Positions 44,526 to 53,769 are shown, counted from the first letter of the stretch. The stretch: 64,000 nt of DNA from Bacteroides cutis (GCF_900241005.1 NZ_OEST01000001.1:372001-436000); one strand, 5' to 3'. Translations and numbers: made by a program. Notes: generated from the letters alone by a model not told the origin.

Positions 44526-45056
44526 TTATTGCCTTGCAATTAAACTGCGAAAAACCGCCCGAAGAATAACCGGCACCTTCTCTGTAAACTGACCGGCATT
44601 GGAACCACCCCCATGCAACTGCTTCCCGCTCAACCTGCCCAATTCATCGTAAGTGTTGTTTGCCAGCAACACCTCCGCCTGGTTGTTCAGCTTGTGACAG
44701 GCCTCTTTCAGCCTTTCCGCAGAATCGTAGGTATAGGTGTACACTTCAGTATGCGCCGGTTTCCCTGTAGCGGTGTGCACATGCTTGTGCTTGAGCGGTT
44801 TCCCGCTGAAGGAATAGGAAAGGAAGTCCGTGTCGGAACCGCCCATCAGATTGGTGGAACGCTGTTGTACCATCCTGCCATCCGCATCATAGTAAAAGGC
44901 GGAGACGACCGCCCCAGCAGACCCTCCCAAGCAGAAACTTCGTGTGCCTGTCAGGTATCCTTTTCCCGAGGCAGTTCCGTCAAAACGAGCGTCATATCCG
45001 CTATCCGCTTCGTAGGCAAGCCCTGAAGGCATGCCGCTCATCCCGAGAAAAAGGGT
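44526..45056 (-). pseudogene. truncated, frameshifted RHS/YD-repeat remnant
   Basis: About 175 residues of YD-repeat protein (VVSAFYYDADGRMVQQR, VYTYTYDSAERLKEACHKL, NNTYDELGRLSGKQL). They align with residues about 345-480 of the full RHS gene upstream (50905 to 47894), but with different sequence, so it is another allele. After AGQFTEK the DNA jumps to a 29-nt block (44547-44575) that also occurs in the full gene near 48955-48983, but here it is read in the wrong frame (VILRAVFRS instead of GYSSGGFSQ). The rest of the gene is missing. Homology starts directly at a palindromic element at 45057. Confidence 0.85.
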
Positions 45057-45099
45057 TTCTTATATACAGAAGCAGCGGATGTTTTTCATCCGCTACGAC
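45057..45099 (-). repeat. cassette-end palindromic element, copy a
   Basis: 43 nt. Stem AGCGGATG/CATCCGCT with a TTTTT loop, preceded by TTCTTATA. It begins 12 nt after the stop of the broken small gene and directly abuts the RHS remnant. Confidence 0.8.
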
Positions 45100-45111
45100 A
45101 GATGATTCAAG

Positions 45112-45651
45112 TTATAATGAGTACATTACATCATCGAAATCGAAGAAACAAATACATTCTATTTTACTTTTCTTTTTACTAAAGATTACCCTTGTTAAAT
45201 AGACCATTCTACGAGGTATCAAATTCGAATGAAGCTTTTCTTCTTTTCTTATCTCCTCAATATTCCATTGAGAAGATAATTCCATCATTTGTTTTATAAA
45301 GAAAGGCTTTTTACTCTTCTCAAAATCATGAATATCCCATTGATCGCATTCGTAAGAAAGCAAATCCTTTCGTGTCCAAAGTGTTGACATCAATGATTCG
45401 AAAGACTCTCCATGTATTTCTAATATAAAAATGGTATCATTTAGAGTGTTCACATCTAAATCTTGAAAAACATGATACTTCTTTCTCACTTTATTATATT
45501 TCTTGGTATAAGAAATATATTCCTTTTCAGAAGAATCTGTTAAACGTCTTTGGCAAGACTCAATCTTATTGGATATTTTATTCCAATTTTACGCTACCAT
45601 CTTTGTAACCCCTATTTGTAACAAGAGAATGAGGATAATAATTCTTTTCAT
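45112..45651 (-). pseudogene. paralog of the 182-residue secreted gene, broken by one nonsense codon
   Basis: From ATG 45651 the frame reads MKRIIILILLLQIGVTKMVA and then TAA (45591-45589). The same frame continues without shift as NWNKISNKIESCQRR through IFILEIHGESFESLMSTLW and SSQWNIEEIRKEEKLHSN to the end at 45112. The intact paralog (47183-46635) has SQNWDKISNKIASC at this position, so CAA (Gln) has become TAA. A GTG at 45489 could start a 125-residue product without the signal peptide. It belongs to the small-gene series behind the RHS toxin. Confidence 0.82.
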
Positions 45652-45733
45652 AATTTTAAAGTAACAAGAATGTGCCAAATGCCTGGTTTAGTTATTATAT
45701 TCTACCATTTCACTTTTGACACATCCTTAATAA

Positions 45734-45922
45734 TTAATAAATATAAGGAGTAGTTGGTACTGTTACTCCGCCTATGCCTACAATCTTTCTATAATACAAA
45801 CTTACTCCGGTTCCTTTCTTTAATAAAGGAGTCTGCGGATCTCCTTTCCCATTTGATATTCCGTAATGAGTTCTCAATGGAAGACCATGTTCTGATCTTA
45901 ATTGGTTTTCAACACTCGTCAC
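45734..45922 (-). CDS. orphan 62-residue frame, possible toxin-tip fragment
   Basis: A GTG-started frame (VENQLRSEHGLPLRTHYG, then GKGDPQTPLLKKGTGVSL) that begins at the palindromic element copy b and ends before the broken paralog. It has no signal, no RHS core and no known motif. It may be the end of a displaced RHS tip or chance. Confidence 0.3.
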   Translation of the reverse strand: MTSVENQLRSEHGLPLRTHYGISNGKGDPQTPLLKKGTGVSLYYRKIVGIGGVTVPTTPYIY

Positions 45923-45947
45923 GTCGGATGAAGAACATCCGCTGCAA
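45923..45947 (-). repeat. cassette-end palindromic element, copy b
   Basis: Core CGGATG-AAGAA-CATCCG with extension CTGC on one side only. It lies 7 nt after the stop of the 194-residue membrane gene. The stem matches copy d; the outer flanks do not, and the loop is in the inverted sense. Confidence 0.7.
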
Positions 45948-45954
45948 CAGATAT

Positions 45955-46539
45955 CTATCGTAAACTAGTATTTTTTGTTATATATAAACAACCAGATTCA
46001 CAATCTATTATCGCAGAAAAGTCATGTTGCAATAAGATATAAATAACATACCTTTGTTCTGACAAACTTAATATATTATCATCGTTACAGTATGGAGTAA
46101 ACCACATCTCATCAAAATAAGCTGATAATAAACCCTGTATTCCTTCACTTTGATAAATAGAGTCTATACGATTTTGTGGAACAACGATATTTTCTCTTAA
46201 TTTCATATATGAAAGACTGTCTACTATTAGTGTATCTTTCTCCGATAACATAATCAAACCTTCAGGAGAGATTTTCGTTTTATAGTTATCTTCCTTTACA
46301 ACTGACCTCAGTTCAATCTCATCTAATACTACCTTACAAATAGAATCACACCATTTTATATTGGTTGAGATTACAAGGGGAGCAGTACTAATTGTGACAT
46401 TAGAATTTATCATTTCTTTTTCAGAATGACAGTACTTCAGATATAGGCATAAAACTACTACCCCTATGATCGTTATTATTGAAATAAATAACTTATTCCA
46501 ATGGTTCTTCCGGTACTTTTCTCGTTCCATATATTTCAC
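45955..46539 (-). CDS. single-helix membrane-anchored protein in the RHS cassette series
   Basis: 194 residues (a start at ATG 46530 is also possible). A basic N-terminus (EREKYRKNHWNKL) is followed by one helix (FISIITIIGVVVLCLYL) and a soluble acidic outer domain (ENIVVPQNRIDSIYQSEG, AYFDEMWFTPYCNDDNIL). Topology and position behind an RHS toxin suggest an immunity protein for a toxin no longer encoded here. No family recognised. Confidence 0.65.
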   Translation of the reverse strand: MKYMEREKYRKNHWNKLFISIITIIGVVVLCLYLKYCHSEKEMINSNVTISTAPLVISTNIKWCDSICKVVLDEIELRSVVKEDNYKTKISPEGLIMLSEKDTLIVDSLSYMKLRENIVVPQNRIDSIYQSEGIQGLLSAYFDEMWFTPYCNDDNILSLSEQRYVIYILLQHDFSAIIDCESGCLYITKNTSLR

Positions 46540-46582
46540 CTATTGCTTTTCTTATTTTATTCTCGGTCTTTGAATCGGGAAA

Positions 46583-46625
46583 TTCTTATAATCGGAACTA
46601 GCGGAAGAAGAATATCCGTAGTGAT
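46583..46625 (-). repeat. cassette-end palindromic element, copy c (diverged)
   Basis: 43 nt, starts TTCTTATAAT as copy d does and keeps GGAA..AGCGGA..ATCCG. It begins 9 nt after the stop of the 182-residue secreted gene. Confidence 0.7.
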
Positions 46626-46634
46626 ATGAGAGAC

Positions 46635-47183
46635 TCAATCATGATTTAAATTCCAAAAATCACAAAAAATCATGCAGTCAATTTGAGGCTTCTTTCCGCT
46701 TATGATGATCCTGGTCAAAAAGATTATTTCCACTGGTAATGTTTGATTTGCCTTTTCTTCTTTTCTTATTTCTTGTATATTCCACTGAAAAGCCAAGTCC
46801 ATCATTCTTTTGGAAAAATATCTTTCTTTCACTAATTCTACTTTATATTTATTACAGCCAGCATATGAAGACGAATACGAAAGCATACTTGAACGAGTCC
46901 AGATTGTTGATAAGAGCGAGAGACTGACCTGATCCGTTTCCTCCAAAACATAAATAGTATCACACTTTTGTATATTTAGCCGTTCGAATACACGACTTTC
47001 TCTTCTTACCTCATCGTATTCTTTTATAAAATATTTAAAAATCTTGTTCGATTCATCATTTTGTTTTAGCAATGCTTGTTTCTGACAAGACGCAATCTTG
47101 TTTGATATCTTGTCCCAGTTTTGTGAGAACGTCTTCAAACTGCCCGCTTGTAATATTAAAATAAGTATTATAATTTTATTCAT
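46635..47183 (-). CDS. exported protein in the RHS cassette series
   Basis: 182 residues with a signal peptide (MNKIIILILILQAGSLKTFSQ). The mature part is helical with CDTIYVLEETDQVSLSLLST, then FQWNIQEIRKEEKANQ and FLTRIIISGKKPQIDCMIF. The gene at 45651-45112 is its broken paralog. A periplasmic immunity or partner protein is the best guess from context only. It has no known domain. Confidence 0.65.
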   Translation of the reverse strand: MNKIIILILILQAGSLKTFSQNWDKISNKIASCQKQALLKQNDESNKIFKYFIKEYDEVRRESRVFERLNIQKCDTIYVLEETDQVSLSLLSTIWTRSSMLSYSSSYAGCNKYKVELVKERYFSKRMMDLAFQWNIQEIRKEEKANQTLPVEIIFLTRIIISGKKPQIDCMIFCDFWNLNHD

Positions 47184-47328
47184 CAGTATATATATTTAAA
47201 TAGTATTTCCTATAAAACCAAAAGACTTAGGCTTCAACTTTCAATTTGGGTTATGAAGAAGTGCCATTTTAGACTTCCGACCTCTTGTATATCCCCAGCA
47301 CCCTACATGTTGTTTCCGAATCTGAAGA

Positions 47329-47371
47329 TTCTTATAATTGGAAGCAGCGGATGTTCTTCATCCGCTGCGAC
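47329..47371 (-). repeat. cassette-end palindromic element, copy d (best)
   Basis: 43 nt with a perfect 10-bp stem: GCAGCGGATG (47344-47353) and CATCCGCTGC (47359-47368), loop TTCTT, preceded by TTCTTATAATTGGAA. It begins 7 nt after the stop of the 2-helix partner gene of the RHS toxin. Confidence 0.82.
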
Positions 47372-47378
47372 TGAAATA

Positions 47379-47915
47379 TTACTGCAAGCATTTCAGATGT
47401 TTAGCAATATTTGCAATAACCTCAATTGGAAGCTCATTTTTAGTACTGACAAATTTATCTCCTACACGAAAAGTCATTATACTCTTCTGTTCGCCAATAA
47501 CGTCAAGGACTTTCTTTGTAAGCTTCTTTAATTTATCGTTATATTCAATATATACACTAATAGACTTGAAATAGATTTTTTGATGCTTGTCTTTAAAAAA
47601 ATGATAATCGTAATACAAGGACAAACTATCATTGGTTATAATAAAAACTTCCTTACCATATTTATTCCATAAATACAGTTTTAATAAATAGCCAGAAATG
47701 ATCCAAGATACTATGCATGTCGCAATTAGTCCAAAAGATATACCATTTCCTAACGTTAATAGAACAAGTAAAGAAATGATAGGACTTAAGAATATTATCG
47801 ATGCCAATGAAATGATAACACCCAAAATAATCTTGTTTGCTTTTCTTTCATTAATTGTCAATGAGATATTATCCGAAAATTCCAAGCTAAAATTTAATAA
47901 TGATTCTGTTTCCAT
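47379..47915 (-). CDS. two-helix membrane protein coupled to the RHS toxin, candidate immunity protein
   Basis: 178 residues from ATG 47915 (METESLLNFSLEF), which overlaps the 3' end of the RHS gene by 22 nt; the longer frame from 48014 would overlap by 121 nt and has no support. Two adjacent helices (IILGVIISLASIIFLSPIISLLVLL and LIATCIVSWIISGYLLKL) are followed by a PH-like C-terminal part (VFIITNDSLSLYYDYHFF, KSISVYIEY). An overlapping small membrane gene right behind an RHS toxin is the usual place for the immunity gene; the function is inferred. Confidence 0.72.
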   Translation of the reverse strand: METESLLNFSLEFSDNISLTINERKANKIILGVIISLASIIFLSPIISLLVLLTLGNGISFGLIATCIVSWIISGYLLKLYLWNKYGKEVFIITNDSLSLYYDYHFFKDKHQKIYFKSISVYIEYNDKLKKLTKKVLDVIGEQKSIMTFRVGDKFVSTKNELPIEVIANIAKHLKCLQ

Positions 47916-50905
47916 TTTTGATAATCTATACTTCTGCTTTTTAAAGCATTTTGATATGTTCCATATTTCTTTATTGTATATTGTCCTCTTGTTTGCATCA
48001 GAAAACGATTCCAAGGTTTTATTTGATAATATGACTTAGGAATAAGATTTGTTGCATCCAAAGGGTTAGGTAACCATGTCAGTGGGTCTGTCATAATATT
48101 CCAATACCCCTTACTCATATTTTCCCATATTCCCTTTGTTCCATCTACACCATTATCATTGGCATATTTTACCCAATTATATTGCATCCCATGTGCTTGG
48201 GTATTTCCGCTTTTAAAATCATTAAATTTATCTCGTCCTACAACATATTTATATTCATACATTCTTGTTCCACTTTCCTCATCAACACCTAATTGCTCAA
48301 TGGCCATATAATTCCCCTCATTTTCACCTGTTGTTATCTTATGTAAATGATATTTGTCTTTTCCATTTACTGTTACAGGAATAAATTTTTCGTCTAAAAG
48401 TCCTATGCCATTACTTCTATAATTAACCAAATTATAATCCCAAACTTCATTTGCTGGTACTGTATCACATCCTGTCGGGTCAATATATTTTATAGGATTA
48501 TTCAAACAATAGGCAAAAGGATTGGTTGAGGAATACTTCTCCGCCAATGGATCCACCGTTGTAAACTGCCCTAACGCCGCATCATACTGTCTTGCCCCGT
48601 AATCATACCAATTTACCCCTTTCTTGGTATTCAGTTCCTTCCCGTTGTACTTGTAAGGTTGGACACTTGGGGAAGAACTTGCAAACAATCCTCCGAAAGG
48701 ATAGTAATGGTTCACTTCTTCCACTGTGCCGCTACTGTTGACAACCAGCCGGTTGTTGCCCTGATGGTCTTTCACATAATAGTGGTAGGTGTTGTCCGCA
48801 AGAGTAACATATCCTTCTTCTGTCAGGAGAAACTTGGCCACATTGTCTTCATAAATCACATTCCCGCAATATACAATATAAGACGGAATATCTCCAGCTC
48901 CGCTTACAGTGTGGAGAATCTCCCTCCGTTTCACCCCGTCGGCCGTATAGCCGAACTGCGAAAAACCGCCCGAAGAATAACCGACACTTGTAGGCAAATT
49001 TAAACAATTATATTGAATATTGCTAATTCCCTTATTCAAATCTTTTGTTAAATTGCCGTTTGCGTCGTAAGCATACTCATCTGCCTGTTTCACACCGTCC
49101 TTGAACTCGAAGCCACCGTTGTGGGCAGAAGCGGTCGCCGCATCGTCCACACGGTTCAACCGGTTGCCGTCCAGGGTATAAGTCAGATTATCAATCAAGC
49201 CATAAGCAGAAACAGAAATCTGTCCATAACGTTGCAAACTTTTGATGTTTCCGTTCTTGTCATACGAGGTCACTTTCTCGGTGAAGCGACCTGCGCCGTG
49301 AGTGGCATTTAGCAGTCGGTTTAAACCGTCGTAAGAGAAACTATAGCTGTGGCTGCTACCGTTTGCCGTCCAGTTCATAGTAGTGATGTTTCCGTTGTAG
49401 CCTGTGCTACCATTGTTGTAGGTCAGTGTCTGAGTGAACTTGCCACCTGTAATTCCCGTCAGCCAGCTGCGGATGTTGTAGGAATAGGCGGAGGAATGCG
49501 CCGTTCCACCCAGCTTCTTGCTATTTAAGCGTCCGAGGTTATCATAACCGTATTCGGCAAGCGTCACAGTGCCCAAGTCATCCAATTTATGTTGCACCTT
49601 CAACAAACGATCCGCATAGTCGTAGCTATAGGTATAAACTTCCACCAGGTTCTTTTTGCTTGATGTGTGCGTATGAGTCAAAATCAACGGCTTGTCGGTG
49701 AAACTGTAGACGGTCGCTGTCACATCGTAACCGCCCATGGCGTTGCTTTCCACACGTTTCACTTCACGCCCGCGAATATCATAGTAGAAGGCTTTCCATA
49801 CAGGGCTGCAAACATTGAAACCGATTACTTTTTGTCCTGTCAATGCGCCTTTACCGTAACCGGAAATATCGTTCGTGAACTGGCTCACCGGGAAACCGGT
49901 GCTCCCTACAAAACTGTAGTCGTCGTAATAGTTCTGTATCTGCACAACTGCATTAGAGGTTACAGATTGATTGGTACATTCTCCTTGCTCAGTCAGCCTG
50001 CCGAGATTGTCATACAGATAATATGTCCATTTTCCATTGGTACGTTGGTTTCCATCCTGCGAAAAAGTCGGCGAGTCGAGATCTCCATAGATATATTCCG
50101 TCGGTGCGGTTCCCGGCAGTTTTTTCCAGATACAACGGTTACGTTGATCGTATCTGTACTGGAAAGCATACAAATCAAGATCGGCATTCATCTGATACAT
50201 CGGTTGCAGTACAAAACAAAGATTTCCAAAATCATCATATACATAATAGGTATCACACGGATCATCACCATTCATCTGGCGTATAAGCACTGTATGCCCC
50301 TGTTTGTCTGTGAAAGTATAACTCGTATTCCCATCTTCATCAGTGGTTCTGACAACAGAAAGCTGGCCGGCCGTATAATTCCCGTTGGCATACAAAGTAT
50401 TTCCAGCAGCTACTGTATAATTAATACAACTTAAGGGAGCTGTGACACTGTTCACGGAATATCCCGTCAAGACAGGATGCCCTTCCCATGACGCTCCGGG
50501 ACCATATTGACCAGTTATGCGATTTAAAGGTGATGCATCATAAATAAAATGATTGTACGGTCGCGCATCGCCATCATAGCTACTTAGAGCCATACTTTTA
50601 AAGTTATCCGGTGATATATAATCCGAAGCCGTTTTAATTGGTATCCATGTGTACGTGTTCCTGCTTACAGCATCATACTCTTTCAAAGTAACAAGTATGT
50701 TACCTGTCTGTATGTTGTCCTTCACTACTTTTTCCACAGTCTGAAACGGGCGTCCCAGACCGTCAAAATAAGCAATGTTATCCACATGACTGCTTCCGTC
50801 ATCTTTCAGCATTGTACGTGTGCGGATATAATTCTCTGTACTGACCTGTGCCAAAGTTGTACAGGAAAGACATAATAATGGAATCAGTAATTTAAATCGT
50901 TTCAT
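47894..50905 (-). CDS. RHS repeat protein with core domain and variable C-terminal tip (polymorphic toxin)
   Basis: 1003 residues with an exported N-terminus (MKRFKLLIPLLCLSCTTLAQ; LCLSC could also be a lipobox). An N-terminal DUF6443-type domain (IAYFDGLGRPFQTVEKVV) precedes many YD repeats (YDNLGRLTEQ, YDYADRLLKV, YDNLGRLNSK). The RHS core is at about 790-850: YYPFGGLFAS, YNGKELNTKKGVNWYDYGAR, DPLAEKYSSTNPFAYCLNNP. After IDPTGCDTVP comes the variable tip of about 150 residues, ending PWNRFLMQTRGQYTIKKYG. The tip has no motif I can name. A candidate immunity gene overlaps the 3' end. Confidence 0.9.
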   Translation of the reverse strand: MKRFKLLIPLLCLSCTTLAQVSTENYIRTRTMLKDDGSSHVDNIAYFDGLGRPFQTVEKVVKDNIQTGNILVTLKEYDAVSRNTYTWIPIKTASDYISPDNFKSMALSSYDGDARPYNHFIYDASPLNRITGQYGPGASWEGHPVLTGYSVNSVTAPLSCINYTVAAGNTLYANGNYTAGQLSVVRTTDEDGNTSYTFTDKQGHTVLIRQMNGDDPCDTYYVYDDFGNLCFVLQPMYQMNADLDLYAFQYRYDQRNRCIWKKLPGTAPTEYIYGDLDSPTFSQDGNQRTNGKWTYYLYDNLGRLTEQGECTNQSVTSNAVVQIQNYYDDYSFVGSTGFPVSQFTNDISGYGKGALTGQKVIGFNVCSPVWKAFYYDIRGREVKRVESNAMGGYDVTATVYSFTDKPLILTHTHTSSKKNLVEVYTYSYDYADRLLKVQHKLDDLGTVTLAEYGYDNLGRLNSKKLGGTAHSSAYSYNIRSWLTGITGGKFTQTLTYNNGSTGYNGNITTMNWTANGSSHSYSFSYDGLNRLLNATHGAGRFTEKVTSYDKNGNIKSLQRYGQISVSAYGLIDNLTYTLDGNRLNRVDDAATASAHNGGFEFKDGVKQADEYAYDANGNLTKDLNKGISNIQYNCLNLPTSVGYSSGGFSQFGYTADGVKRREILHTVSGAGDIPSYIVYCGNVIYEDNVAKFLLTEEGYVTLADNTYHYYVKDHQGNNRLVVNSSGTVEEVNHYYPFGGLFASSSPSVQPYKYNGKELNTKKGVNWYDYGARQYDAALGQFTTVDPLAEKYSSTNPFAYCLNNPIKYIDPTGCDTVPANEVWDYNLVNYRSNGIGLLDEKFIPVTVNGKDKYHLHKITTGENEGNYMAIEQLGVDEESGTRMYEYKYVVGRDKFNDFKSGNTQAHGMQYNWVKYANDNGVDGTKGIWENMSKGYWNIMTDPLTWLPNPLDATNLIPKSYYQIKPWNRFLMQTRGQYTIKKYGTYQNALKSRSIDYQKWKQNHY

Positions 50906-50919
50906 CGTTTTTTCTATTT

Positions 50920-53769
50920 TTAGGGTTTGTAATGATATTCATATTGTTCCATGATTTTATTGTCATTGTCTTTCACCTCTATAAGTCGGCCTTGCGCATC
51001 ATAGACATAGAATGTTATTGTCCCGTTAGGAGCGGTAATACTATCAATGCCTGTCAAGGGAACGTAAGTGTAAGTGGTAACCAGTACATTCTTGTTGGAA
51101 AGTGTGCTGCGCAGAGACTTTAGCGAGGATTTGATGGATGTTTCATTCTTGTTACCAGCCAATGCATTGATGAAACTTTCTCCCAGCCAGTTTTTCACTT
51201 CACCGTAAGTGGCTCCTTCTATTTTCGCTACGGGATACGTTTTGTTGTATCCCCATAACCAGACTGTTTTGAGCCGGCTTTGAGTCGCTCCCAGTAAATT
51301 ACCTCTACTATCATAGTCTTGATAAGTAATACGTTCTTCTTCTGTTCCACTCCCTTTCTTATAGAACTCCTTTTCGGGCAACAGCAAATTATTTCCATAA
51401 TTCCTGAACTGAACTATTTTCCTGTAAAGTTCCGTATCTCCTTTTTTACGTAAGTAAACCAATGGTTGGCTGATGTGGTTCGTACTTCGCAGCAGGTCAA
51501 CCGTCACCCGTTGTCCGGAAGTCATCAAGGTACTTATCTCCGTATCCCATGGATAGTAAAAATAATCCGTATAAGTTTCTCCTCTGCTGTCGGTCCGCGA
51601 ACTGTACCGTAAAGGAGCATATCTATTGTCCTGATATTCATAATCGAACGATTGGACAGTTACTATCGAATCATTTTCTTCGTAGCGAGTCGTTTTTTTG
51701 TTGCGCATTACACAATCACGGAGGTTGATATAATAAATTCCTACATAATATGCAGCAGTCCGGGCCATAGGATGCGACGGCATCAAGTCACCGTTACCTG
51801 AACAATCCGTATAATGCCGGGCAGTAGTCACATTCTTTATGGGTTCTCCCCCGTTTATTATTCCTATCAGAGTATGACTGTATTCTTCTTTTTCAACCGG
51901 AATGTAAATAGAACCCTCTTTCCGGTAAGAAATCCTCCGGGTGAGCCGTGCGCCTTTCTGAGCCAAATTATTATAAGACTGCATATAGAAAGGTGAAAAA
52001 TCTCTGCCAGACCCATCATAGACACTCATTGTACTGGAATTATTGGTTGTGTAATCAAAATTGTAGGTTGTCTTCAACTCTCCTTCATATTCGGTTACCT
52101 CCTTGTACCAGACATTTGGATTATAGGTAGGGCAGGCCAGGCAACGGGCTGTTCCACAAACAATCAGCTGACGGTATGCAGGAGTTTCAGTGGTGGTACC
52201 CAGCGCGCTGTCAAAACAAGACTGTTCGTTTACAAACATGTCCGGTAAGGGAACCTGAGGAGCAATACCCTTCCCGTCTTCATTGACCCCATATTTATAG
52301 GTACGTACCACTTGAGGTGCCCCGTTTTCCGCACAGCTGACGGTCCTCTTCACTCTCAACCCACCACCTTCAGAGAGTTCATCGCCATGAGGATTCATAA
52401 TGGCAAATGTATTATATGACTTTATAGTAGCAAACCGGTGAGGTTCGTACTCTATCTCCATATATCCCCTTGTCGGATAGGTTATCTTTTTCAGCATGAA
52501 GTTCTGCATGGCCAATGAATCAATCCGGCGGTCGGCACCATCAATAGGATACATCAAGCTGTTATGTGTATCATACACTCTTATCTTAAAATTCGGTACA
52601 AGAGTACTATTGAGCTTACCATTATAATATCCCCAGTAATCTTGCGAACGGGTATCCATATATTCGCCTCCGTAATATTCAAAATTATAGATACCTTCAC
52701 CACTGACATACAATGTATTCAGAGTTCTGTAATCCTCATATTCCAGACGACATTCTTTCCTGATCACCCCATCGGGATCTTTCACCTTCAACCCGGTGAG
52801 CAGAGTACACGAAGGGTATTTGTAATTGATAAAACTGATTGTCTGATTAGGCATTCTCACTTCTTTCAACAAATAAAGTCCCTGACTTGTAGAGTTATTA
52901 TAAGCTTCCTGCCAAAAAGTCCGGTATCCGGGTCCCGGCATACCCGGTTCTTCTGTAGATTCAAAAAAATAGTCCTGTATAACAAAGCAATCTCCCAAAA
53001 TTTCTTCCGACTCAAACGTTCCAAAGACTTTCTCCCAACTGATGGTAATCTTATTGGAAGTATCCCCCGGCAATATGACCTCATACAACATCCACGCCGT
53101 AGGATATCCTACCTGGGTATCTTTCTCTATATACTGTCCGCCAAACTTATAGATGATTCCCCGGTCATCGGTAACGGAAAATTCCGTCAAATTTTTATAT
53201 TGATCAAATACCGGTGTAATTTTTAACGGTGAATTAGCTGCCAGTACCTTCCAGGATGTTCCATCCTTTTCCAATAGAAACGTATTGTTCCGGTCGGGAA
53301 GATGTATTGAAAAAACATCATGACTAGCATCCTTATCATAGTCCCGGGAATCCAGTTTCCATAAATATTCGTAAGTGAAGTTATTGGTACGTACCTCCCA
53401 TGTACTTTGTTCATCGGCTTTTCCAATGATATTACGAGTAATACGTAAACCCGGACTCAACATCCACCCATACCCTAACGGGAAATGCGGGTCAGTTACC
53501 TTTATACCGTTACCATGATACTTCAGTTCGAAAGGTATGCTGAAACCCGGAGTTTCCGCCGTATACAGAAGGATGGAAATGTCCATAGCTCCCGTCGATA
53601 AATCAGGCTTATGCATCAAATATTGCGGATAAATCCGTGAAATAGGGGAAGGTTGTATCTGTTCCCTCAAACGCGGGTAGTATATCACGTCTTCCTGTGC
53701 GTGACCTTGAATGCTGTATAAGGTCACCATCATTAGCAAAATAGTTTTTAAAGTTTGTATAGTCTTCAT
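50920..53769 (-). CDS. RHS-family secreted protein, first gene of the pair
   Basis: 949 residues with a signal peptide ending YSIQGHAQ. The N-terminal part (LSTGAMDISILLYTAETPGFS, PLGYGWMLSPGLRITR) is the SpvB/RHS-like shell start found in Bacteroidota. The body is beta-rich, and near the end come YD-type repeats (TYQDYDSRGNLLGATQSRL, YVYDAQGRLIEV). It has no core-plus-tip end. It precedes the toxin-bearing RHS gene by 14 nt, so they are one operon, and it may complete the shell or carry the second gene's product. Confidence 0.85.
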   Translation of the reverse strand: MKTIQTLKTILLMMVTLYSIQGHAQEDVIYYPRLREQIQPSPISRIYPQYLMHKPDLSTGAMDISILLYTAETPGFSIPFELKYHGNGIKVTDPHFPLGYGWMLSPGLRITRNIIGKADEQSTWEVRTNNFTYEYLWKLDSRDYDKDASHDVFSIHLPDRNNTFLLEKDGTSWKVLAANSPLKITPVFDQYKNLTEFSVTDDRGIIYKFGGQYIEKDTQVGYPTAWMLYEVILPGDTSNKITISWEKVFGTFESEEILGDCFVIQDYFFESTEEPGMPGPGYRTFWQEAYNNSTSQGLYLLKEVRMPNQTISFINYKYPSCTLLTGLKVKDPDGVIRKECRLEYEDYRTLNTLYVSGEGIYNFEYYGGEYMDTRSQDYWGYYNGKLNSTLVPNFKIRVYDTHNSLMYPIDGADRRIDSLAMQNFMLKKITYPTRGYMEIEYEPHRFATIKSYNTFAIMNPHGDELSEGGGLRVKRTVSCAENGAPQVVRTYKYGVNEDGKGIAPQVPLPDMFVNEQSCFDSALGTTTETPAYRQLIVCGTARCLACPTYNPNVWYKEVTEYEGELKTTYNFDYTTNNSSTMSVYDGSGRDFSPFYMQSYNNLAQKGARLTRRISYRKEGSIYIPVEKEEYSHTLIGIINGGEPIKNVTTARHYTDCSGNGDLMPSHPMARTAAYYVGIYYINLRDCVMRNKKTTRYEENDSIVTVQSFDYEYQDNRYAPLRYSSRTDSRGETYTDYFYYPWDTEISTLMTSGQRVTVDLLRSTNHISQPLVYLRKKGDTELYRKIVQFRNYGNNLLLPEKEFYKKGSGTEEERITYQDYDSRGNLLGATQSRLKTVWLWGYNKTYPVAKIEGATYGEVKNWLGESFINALAGNKNETSIKSSLKSLRSTLSNKNVLVTTYTYVPLTGIDSITAPNGTITFYVYDAQGRLIEVKDNDNKIMEQYEYHYKP

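Noticed and set aside
45057..47371. Integron attC sites
   Set aside because: Position after stop codons fits, but the GTTRRRY/RYYYAAC core is absent and no integrase is seen.
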